Below are positions 56,412 to 64,000 of a DNA stretch of 64,000 nucleotides, piece after piece. The DNA lies in the NCBI GenBank assembly GCA_963457665.1, contig OY735205.1:25892691-25956690 (forward strand), given 5' to 3'. The notes under the pieces are model-generated. The model ran no database searches and had not been told where the DNA came from. It was given only the letters and a program-made list of their open reading frames with translations. The stretch is from Thysanoteuthis rhombus (taxonomy: Eukaryota; Mollusca; Cephalopoda; Oegopsida; Thysanoteuthidae). Position 1 is the first letter of the stretch, and each line of letters opens with the position of its first letter. Position numbers and translations under genes: made by a program.

Positions 56412-57130
56412 GTAAATGCATAAAAAAACAATGATAAAACACCAGCTGGAATTATAGAAAAAGGTTTTCTTGAATTGCTACCCAAATTTAGAAGTATTAC
56501 ATACTCCAACTTATCGCTCAGAAACTTTCCTGCACGATAGCAATCTTGTTTGCCAATCATGTCAATCGTTGTCATTGAGAAACTCACTCGTTCCTCGATA
56601 TGGTCTTGTAAAATAGGTCATTACTCCTCGAATGTTCAGTTGATGGAAACAATCCGTGGAATCTTTTTATCTCCCTTAATCAAAGGCATCGACTGAACAA
56701 AGTCATTTTCTCTGCTTATCATGTAACTTCGTTGTCATAAAATAGACAGAGAAAATAAAAGCACCCGGAAAATGGCAACAAAGGAGGTAATTACGAATTA
56801 ACCAAGGATCGGTTATCACAGAGTTTATGAGCAAGAGAAAAAAAAAAGATAAAAGGAACAGGTCTGATTAGTCACTCTATAGAAACCGTCACGTGGCCAA
56901 CCTATTCTGGCGGCGCACCATATTGGGGGTGAATAATTAAAAAAGTGGGGAAAGGCTGGACAATGATTGCTATTTTTATCACTTTTCGGGGGCAGTGATC
57001 ATTAATCAAATGTAGAGAACAAGCGTGTCACAAACTATGAAATCAATTTAGCATAAAATTGCATTGCAAATTAGACCCCCCTTTCTGAAAACCCAATCAA
57101 GGAAAGTGTTATCGAAATACCCCCTTTTCA
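56407..57130. other. Non-coding stretch
   Basis: Nothing recognised. Confidence 0.5.
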
Positions 57131-57330
57131 ACATCATCATCATCAGTCTTTTAACGTCCGTTGTTGGACATGAACCTTCCCCAAGGATTCGCAAACACTT
57201 CTAGATGTGACCCTATCGAGGGTGTTGCGTAGCCAGTATTTTCTAAATCTGTCTAGTTCATCTTTCCATCTCGTATTCTGTCGGCCTTGGTTTTGCATGT
57301 GATTTCTGAGGATCCATATTTTGAGTCGTG
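57131..57330 (-). pseudogene. RTE 3' end, C-terminal codons plus (TGA)n tail
   Basis: A 49-residue open frame runs on the minus strand from 57292 to a TGA at 57143-57145. It reads RWKDELDRFRKYW, then LDRVTSRSVCESLGKV and HVQQRTLKD. This corresponds to the RTE C-terminus of general form RW.D.(L/I)..F...W...A.DR..W....EAYVQQWT. The stop is followed directly by TGATGATGATG, the short tail typical of RTE elements, which have almost no 3' UTR. The rest of the element is absent (5' truncated). Sequence shared with the ends at 14305-14365, 28520-28655 and 39459-39515 shows they belong to one family. Confidence 0.75.
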
Positions 57331-60300
57331 ATGGTTAAAATTGTCAGACTTCAATTATCATTGATAATGCCTGCATTAATACTCAATCAGCTAGACAGCA
57401 CTCAAAACTGAAAGAAACCTAATATATCAGTTTGGGTGACTGTTCAGTTGACATTTTAGGTGACAGTTTTGGTTGATGGTTTCTAACTCGCTTAGTATAT
57501 AGTTGCATTCGCTTGAGAGAATTATATTTTAGTGCTAACGCCCACTGATACAAACATACAATCGCTAAAATGAAAAAAGACCGTGGTAGTGTTAGGGAGA
57601 GTTCATGTGTTTATCATGTATTCATGCGTGTATATTTATATGCCTTTGGTGTATGCGTGTGGGTTATGGGGGTGATTTCCCGTGGCCCTGGCCAAACAAT
57701 TCGAATTGGCTGTAACGCTAAAGGATCGATCAATCTGTAATTTGCCACGTAAGTTATTTTTTTCAAGCCTGTGGTGAGGTAGAAGGGAATTGTTTATTAA
57801 TACTATCAGAAACGAATCTAGTTACTTGAACAAGTATCTGATAAAATAAAAAATCCCTATCACCACCCTATCAATCGTAATTACTTGATGTCGTGTTTAA
57901 ACCACCGTGGCAATAAATAGTGTGATGTCCAAGGAGTTATTAAAATTGCTATATCTTTATAATCTGCTGAAACTCTGTGCATCTGTCCGTCAGTATCAAT
58001 TTGCCGTCTGCTAAAATTACTCAACATAAACCCATGAAATTTTGTATGGGTACCGATGTGACCTTTGGTAACGTTCCAGCCAATTATTATAGTTTTTTTG
58101 ATACTCAAATATCTTTTTAGGGAGGTTAGATCCAAGGAGATGGTTTAGATGGCAATTCATCATGCTAAAAGGATCTATTCCTTTTTAAGGACACTGTAAA
58201 ATAATATTCATTATTCTTATTTTCGAATCAATCATTGGACTCAAAATGTGACGCAAGGTTGCGTTTTTTATTAAAGGAAAAATAAGACCAATGAAATGTT
58301 CTAGCATACATCATATTGCACTGTTGGTTGTACAAGGGTAGCTAGAATACTGCTGTTTTGAATAGTGTGGTTCAGCGTAGCAAAGTTAAAACATCACTGT
58401 CCATTTCATTATATAACTATATCACAATTTCTTCCCTCTTGCAGACGTTGGCTGCCTTTTTCCTAACAACGAATCTGAGAACTTTCAACCCCTTTTTAAG
58501 ATCAGTCCTTTTTTTTTCTCAACATCATATCACCGTTTCAAACATTCTACTTAAATTTAGACGTTAAGAAAAAATAATCTTTTTTACCATCAGCTCACTT
58601 ATTACGTTGTCCCATTTTTCGGGTGATCAGCCCTAATTTTATCTCACAATAACGCCCTCCCTTAACATTAGTCTCTTTTTTTTTTATATCAACCAATTTA
58701 TTTACGTTATCCGAATACACCTTCTTACATTAGCCCTCTGCTTTCTCAGAATTAGTTTCTTCCTTCTAATTGTGTGAAGAAAGAGAGGTATTAAATCAAT
58801 TTTAAAATCAAATTAGGTTAAACGGCCCCTGATTTCCATCCATCTAATTTTCCATCCATTAGGGTGGGTATTTGTTCTAGTACAGCTGATAAAGAGAATT
58901 AAATCGAATTCGGCAATATCACTGTTTTTTTTAGAAATCTGTACGTATTATTTCTATTGAGAGATGAAATATATTGAACAATTGTGCAACACACAGGTAT
59001 ATGTCCTAGCTAAGTCTTAACAGCACCTGATTTTTTCTCTCTTGGTAGTGCAAATAAAGTGGGTGGTAAAAATCGTACAGAGACACTCTTATCTGAATTT
59101 GACCAAAAAGGATCATTCACTCCTCGTATTTGGTTTTTATTATTCGATAAGACCGTTACGTATCTAGTAGGATTTCATTTCAAGTAGAACTAGATTTGTC
59201 GTAAAGGTTTTAATCGTGTTTATGATTTGTTAGTCTTTCCATCAGTCCAATATAAGAGATATACTTCCTTTTGGGCAGAATCTTCTACTAACTGAGAGTA
59301 TAGGAATCAAAATGTTACATTTACATTTTCCATTTATCCATGATTGTGCCTTTCTATTTTTTCGAGTCCCGTAGTCCGACTTTCTGTTAATCCAAGTAAG
59401 ATATGAACAAAACATTTTGCTCAGTTTTATTCTCCGCTAGTGTTCCTATTGGTCCATTTGTGAGGTTCAACTCTTGTCATCTGACCTTGAATTTCATTCA
59501 AACAACATTTGAACAAACGCCTTTTCTGTAGGTTAGAGTTATCTATCTTCAATTATGCTGCTCCCTGTCAAAACAATATGATCACTTGTTGAACATTATT
59601 CCTTTTTATCGGCCACTGAATTCACTAGTATTTATCTATTTGCTGATTTAAATAATAAGAATATTTGCTTATTTATTAATCCATTTGTTCAGTTGTTTTC
59701 TGAACAAAGGAGAAGTAAAGAAAATTCATAACATGATTAGATACACGTTTTAGCTAATGTGTTGATTTATCTTTTATAACCAAGCATCTGAATATGATTT
59801 GTATATCAATTGCACTTCAAAAACTCATACTTCCTTACTCATTTGTATACACAAATTATGAATATTTCACATTGTAATATATGGGTAGGATATTGAACCC
59901 TTACTTACAAATTGCATTGATGAAACCTTCCAAATTATAATTTTTCGAAAAAATCCCCTCTGTTTGTATGGATTCCTTCTTAGTCAAGATTTATTCAAAA
60001 TCAATGTTCATGGTCAGCATGATTGATAAAACCAACTGGAGTCATTTTTGTCAAAGTGGCATTTCTTTTCCTGGGATCTGGAAGAGGTGTGTGACATGAA
60101 CTTCAAGCTCCCGTCAGTCAATAATATGAGGGAGGGTAATGAGAATAATAGTAGGTCCTCTGACACACTAGCAACCTCTTGCCAAAGAAATCGAAATCAA
60201 GATTGGTTGAGTTGACCACAGTTGAGACTACAAGGCTACTGGCTTTAGAGGGGATACTGAGAAGGGGAAATTCAAGGGAACAAGTGCATAACAGTAAAAA

Positions 60301-60551
60301 TATGGAATGCATGTTAAAAAATCGGAAGAATATTGGAAAAGAGCAAATCAAAGGGCTACTGTGCTCTGCTAGGAAGCTGAGACGAGGGTTGCAGGCCAAC
60401 AACAATCATTATGATAGTACATGACATTGATGTGAGATCAAATTCTAATTCTTATAAGTACGTACCAATAACTTTTGAAAGTCGTTTCACTTTTGAATTT
60501 TGAGTGACAAAGATATGCACTGCATCAAACACTTTCAATTTTTCAGATTAT
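57331..60551. other. Non-coding stretch
   Basis: No gene, exon or repeat partner recognised; an 81-codon frame at 60179-60424 has no domain. Confidence 0.5.
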
Positions 60552-60634
60552 ATAATAACAATAATAATGATGATAGTAATAATAATAATGATGATGATGA
60601 TGATGATAATAATAATAATAATAATAATAATAAT
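60552..60634. repeat. (AAT)n(ATG)n trinucleotide array
   Basis: Mixed AAT and ATG triplets, the last 33 bp pure AAT. It could be a LINE tail, but no LINE sequence precedes it. Confidence 0.95.
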
Positions 60635-61713
60635 ATGTAACAAATACTAGTGCACTCATTTATCTGTCACTTTTTGTTTATAGAAAGGTTTCATTTGAAT
60701 ATCGTAATTTATAATCAGAGATAAAAGATGTGGAATCCTATCTGTGAAGTCAAAGAAAGACCATATCCCAGTCTGACAGCACAACCGCCTCCTTTCTGAT
60801 AGAAACGGAAATTTGCGAACTTCCAGAAGCGAATCTTCGGTGATTATCTTACTAAACACCGAACCTAAAAGACCTGTCATTTTCAGTTTATTAATCAAAT
60901 CAGAGAGCCAAGGCGGTCCCTGAACACCATCTAATATCGATCCATCTTGTGAAACGCAAGATTCATACAATTCGGATTAGAAACGAGCACAGAATCCAGT
61001 GAAAATGAACCCTGCACACGTATAATCGGGAAATGTAAGAAGCAGGACAATTCTCATTCAATTTTGCTGATACTCAGACGTCAAAAGGTGGGCCATATTA
61101 AAAATACTTCGAGTTCGGTGAACCAAAGAGAATCGTTCTTTTTTTTCAAACATTTTTTCCAAGGTAGCAGTTATTCATATCAATAGATCAAAAGTGTTTT
61201 TGTTATATAGACCTTTACTTCAAAGATAATTTCATTTGCACATCTAGAGACTCAATTATATTATCAATATCATTATTAGATATATCGTATCATCATCAAA
61301 GCTGCTCAAATGTACCTTTAGCTTTAGATGATATCGTGGCTGATACAAATTTTGGGATTCAAATAATTCTGCAGAATTACTTTGATTCTTGGCCATGAAG
61401 CTAACAGGAGCTGCTTACAGAATTTAAGAAGCGGAAGAGAATGAAAGAATATCGAACTGTATTGGCCGAAACTTGTTTCAGCGTTTTACGGTCGGTAAAT
61501 TGTCCCTAAAAATAAGGCAAAAAGTGTGCAACCATCAGTTATCAATTGGTTCAAACTCAGATTTAAAAAGAACATGTACATTGCTTCAACCACCTTTTAC
61601 TCTAAGTTTCTCTTCACGAGCTGACAATAGATTGTAAAAGACAAAGATCAAAATTATTATCATTATTCCAAACCTATTTCATGCACACATCTAAGAATAT
61701 TCTGTGACTCGAC

Positions 61714-61716
<3 letters not shown>
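60635..61716. other. Non-coding stretch with an unexplained ORF
   Basis: Holds an unrecognised frame of about 100 codons on the minus strand (60656-60970), discussed under findings. Confidence 0.45.

Positions 61717-61754
<38 letters not shown>
61717..61754 (-). repeat. (ATT)n / (TAA)n tract at the LINE 3' end
   Basis: About thirteen units of ATT on the plus strand, i.e. AAT/TAA in the sense of the LINE, directly abut its 3' UTR. This is either the pre-existing target or the element's own terminal repeat. R4-clade Dong elements are known to insert into TAA repeats. Confidence 0.9.
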
Positions 61755-61997
61755 TGGAATCTCACACCAGTTGCCTGGTGGTAACCGCTGGAGTTTGAGT
61801 GACAGCAAGTCTCCTCAAGTCTCCAGCCCTCCTCTCCTAGTACTCATAGGTCGCAGTAATTCTACGATTTACAGTTTCACACCGGTTGCCCAGTGGTTAT
61901 CGCTGAAGGCTGAGTGACAATAAGTCTCCCCAGGTCATCAGCTAACGTCTCCTCTCTCTTTCGCATATCATGACAGAGCTACGCTTCGTTGCAGTCC
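61755..61997 (-). other. 3' UTR of the R4/Dong-like LINE
   Basis: This segment lies between the LINE stop codon and the terminal (TAA)n tract. It is richer in GC than the flanking DNA and contains a direct duplication listed separately. The left boundary is taken where the trinucleotide tract begins. It should hold the RNA structure recognised by the element's RT, by analogy with R2; that role is inferred. Confidence 0.75.
61763..61942 (-). repeat. Imperfect 115-bp-offset direct duplication in the LINE 3' UTR
   Basis: Two copies of about 65 bp begin at 61763 and 61878, both starting CACACC on the plus strand and both containing GAGTGACA, AAGTCTCC and CAGC in the same order. Identity is roughly 80% by eye. 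On the plus strand GTTGCCCAGTGG loosely resembles a pol III box A, but no matching box B was seen, so I do not call a tRNA. Confidence 0.75.
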
Positions 61998-64000
61998 TTA
62001 TATCTCTAGCACCTTCCTCAGTATCCGTCCAGTGCCCAGCAGTGCTGTGGTCTGTACGGTCTCTATCCTCCCCCTAATCCCGATCTCCTCCAGTCTCTCC
62101 CTCAGCGTTTTGGGGACAGTTCCTAGTGCGCCCACTATGACCGGTACTACCCTGGTTTTCATGTTCCACATTTTCTTTAACTCCCTTGCTAGGTCCTGGT
62201 ATTTTTCCCTTTTCTCACCCTCCTTCTTTTTTACTCTATGGTCTGCAGGTACTGCAACGTCTACTATTTGGCAGGCCCTCCTTTTTTTGTCTACTATTAC
62301 TAAGTCCGGCCTTCTTGCCTGGATGAGGTGGTCAGTTTGGATGTCAAAGTCCCACAGTAGTTTGTGGTTGTCATTCTCCAAAACTGCCTCTGGCTTGTGC
62401 TGATACCACTTTTCCCCATGGTCGAATCCCATTTGTTTACTTAGTTCCCAGTGTATCATCGTTGCTACTCTATCGTGCCTATGCTTATACTCCTTCTGGG
62501 CGAGTTGGCTACATTCACTAGTTATGTGGTTTACTGTCTCATCTCTCTCACCGCACATGCGGCATTTGCTGTTTGTCTGTGTTCTGTCGATTTTTGCTTT
62601 TATGTAGTTTGTCCTTATGCTTTTGTTTTGGGCTGCCATGATGAGCGATTCTGTTTCTCTCTTAAGGTTTCCCTTTCGTAACCACGTCCATGATTTCTCG
62701 TCTGCTATTTCTTTTATCTGTCTTTTAAACTCGCCGTACAATTTTTTCCCTTCCCACTTTTCTTTTCTAGTTTGCTGTACTGTTCCATTGTTTTCTACTT
62801 TATTGTTTGTCGCACTATCCCTCGCGCTCTTTATGATTTCTTCACTATTTGTTTGCACATATCTATCTAGGACTACTTTAGCTCTCTGGACACAATCTTC
62901 TATGCTGATGAGCCCCCTACCACCTTCTTTTCTCTTAACGTATAGCCTATCTGTATCATCCCTAGGATGTAATGCTTTATGCATCGTCATAAGTTTCCTT
63001 GTTCGCCTATCCATTGTTTGGAGCTCTTCCTTTGTCCATCCTAGGAATGGTCCTGTATACCTAATTACTGACACAGCCCAGGTGTTCATTCCTTTTATTA
63101 GATTTCTGCTATTTAATTTGGTTTCTAATATTTTCCTTATCCTTCTGAGGTATTCTCTCTTAATTTTCTCCTTCATCTCTTCCCGTTTTATCGTGTCACA
63201 TTCAAGGACACCTAGGTACTTGTATCGGTCTTGTGCAGTCAATGCCCTAATCTTGTTGTTGTCCGGAAGTTCAATTCCCTCAGTCATTGAAAGCCTTCCT
63301 TTATGCATCACCATGATTGCGCATTTTTCTATCCCAAACTCCATTCCTATGTCCTCACTATATTCCCTTACTTCGTTGAACAGAGTCTCAAGCTCTCCCC
63401 TGTTTTTTGCAAACAATTTAATATCGTCCATGTACATTAAGTGGTTGACCTTACCTTTTGTTTTAGAGAAGTGGTATCCTTTGCTGTTTCTCAGGATTCT
63501 GTTAAGCGGTATCATTGTTAGAACAAATAATAGTGGGGACAACGAGTCTCCTTGGAAGATTCCCCTTTTTATCCCTACCTCGGCTAGTTTGTCCCCTGCG
63601 GCTGTCAAATCTACTTTCCAGTTTTTCATTGAATTACCAATGAATTTAACCACCGGTTCGCTAATTTTGAACATTCTAAGGCATTCGAGTATCCAGCTAT
63701 GTGGAATCATATCGTATGCCTTTTTGTAATCTATCCATCCCATTGCGATATTCTTTCTCCTTTTCCTTACTTCTTTTAAGATCATCTGGTCTATGTAGAG
63801 TAAATCGTTTGCCCCTTTGGTTCCTATCCTACACCCTTTCTGTTCTTCTGGTAGTAGCCCCCTTCTATCCATTGACATGTATATTCTCTCTGCTATTTGC
63901 CCGGTCAGGATTTTCCACATAAGTGGTAGGCAAGTGATTGGTCTATAGTTGCTTGCTATGTTCCCCTTCCCCAGGTCTTTTTGGATGAGGGTGGTTCTGC
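61998..64000 (-). CDS. R4/Dong-like LINE polyprotein: reverse transcriptase plus RLE endonuclease, 5'-partial
   Basis: This is the ORF of a non-LTR retrotransposon that copies its RNA into DNA at a nick made by its own endonuclease. The frame stays open from the window edge to the TAA at 61998-62000, giving 666 visible residues. The ATG at 63918-63920 is internal, because RT motif RPITCLPLMWKILTG straddles it, so the true start lies outside. Numbering from that Met, RT motif A is WIDYKKAYD (62-70), motif B GIFQGDSLSPLLF (120-132), the catalytic YMDD 163-166 (63423-63434), and YKYLGV 233-238. A CX2CX8HX4C knuckle sits at 453-470 (62511-62564). A PD-X14-D endonuclease signature, RRPDLV then D554, lies at 536-554. 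This order (RT, CCHC, restriction-like endonuclease) is that of the R2/R4 group. Dong/R4 elements are known to insert in TAA repeats, which fits the tract just downstream. No stop or frameshift is visible, so it may be recent. The exact clade is inferred. Confidence 0.93.
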   Translation of the reverse strand, partial: RTTLIQKDLGKGNIASNYRPITCLPLMWKILTGQIAERIYMSMDRRGLLPEEQKGCRIGTKGANDLLYIDQMILKEVRKRRKNIAMGWIDYKKAYDMIPHSWILECLRMFKISEPVVKFIGNSMKNWKVDLTAAGDKLAEVGIKRGIFQGDSLSPLLFVLTMIPLNRILRNSKGYHFSKTKGKVNHLMYMDDIKLFAKNRGELETLFNEVREYSEDIGMEFGIEKCAIMVMHKGRLSMTEGIELPDNNKIRALTAQDRYKYLGVLECDTIKREEMKEKIKREYLRRIRKILETKLNSRNLIKGMNTWAVSVIRYTGPFLGWTKEELQTMDRRTRKLMTMHKALHPRDDTDRLYVKRKEGGRGLISIEDCVQRAKVVLDRYVQTNSEEIIKSARDSATNNKVENNGTVQQTRKEKWEGKKLYGEFKRQIKEIADEKSWTWLRKGNLKRETESLIMAAQNKSIRTNYIKAKIDRTQTNSKCRMCGERDETVNHITSECSQLAQKEYKHRHDRVATMIHWELSKQMGFDHGEKWYQHKPEAVLENDNHKLLWDFDIQTDHLIQARRPDLVIVDKKRRACQIVDVAVPADHRVKKKEGEKREKYQDLARELKKMWNMKTRVVPVIVGALGTVPKTLRERLEEIGIRGRIETVQTTALLGTGRILRKVLEI

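Noticed and set aside
60552..60634. Second R4-type LINE tail
   Set aside because: AAT units alone; the sequence before it shows no LINE 3' UTR or ORF similarity to 61755-64000.
62617..63729. 370-codon ORF on the plus strand
   Set aside because: Antisense shadow of the LINE ORF; its composition (Ser/Leu/Phe-rich) is what the complement of that ORF gives.

Overview
The window is AT-rich, intron- or intergenic-type DNA from an animal genome. I infer a lophotrochozoan, most likely a coleoid cephalopod such as an octopus. The reasons are about thirty long (TA)n or compound microsatellites in 64 kb, tRNA-derived SINE heads, many short RTE-type retrotransposon 3' ends closing in (TGA)n, and one R4/Dong-like LINE. 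The species call is an inference; no host gene in the window is recognised. There is no bacterial-style gene organisation, operon, CRISPR array or rRNA. Most open reading frames are translations of TA/TG/GA repeats or chance frames.

Layout. 1-20 kb: non-coding DNA cut up by TA arrays, two copies of a short repeat bounded by microsatellites (5.1 and 7.9 kb), a diverged repeat pair (11.3 and 12.2 kb), a decayed RTE 3' end (13.9-14.4 kb) and two hAT-like terminal fragments (15.1 and 18.8 kb). 20.0-35.4 kb: a large inverted repeat with arms of about 3.5 kb around an 8.3 kb spacer. A block of about 350 bp in each arm is about 95% identical by eye, while the rest is roughly 75-80% identical. Each arm carries a different TA-containing insertion, and a third partial copy lies in the spacer. 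The spacer also holds a decayed RTE-like endonuclease/reverse transcriptase (28.7-29.9 kb, minus).

35-61 kb: more non-coding DNA with SINE-like sequences (36.6 and 50.0 kb), RTE 3' ends (39.5 and 57.2 kb), a third copy of the microsatellite-bounded repeat (40.6 kb), approximate tandem repeats (48.1-49.7 kb), and a decayed RTE-like endonuclease-to-RT segment (55.1-56.1 kb, plus). One probable isolated coding exon of an unidentified host gene lies at 44,062-44,267 (minus), with matching splice acceptor and donor. 61.7-64.0 kb: the 3' two thirds or so of an apparently intact R4/Dong-type LINE on the minus strand. It has RT, a CCHC knuckle and a PD-(D/E)XK endonuclease, runs off the right edge, and ends in a (TAA)n tract.

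The only protein machinery able to act is the R4-like LINE; the RTE, hAT and SINE pieces are relics. The best leads for something undescribed are the inverted repeat with its unevenly conserved block, and two repeat families whose edges coincide with TA/CA/TG microsatellites. All identity estimates were made by eye.
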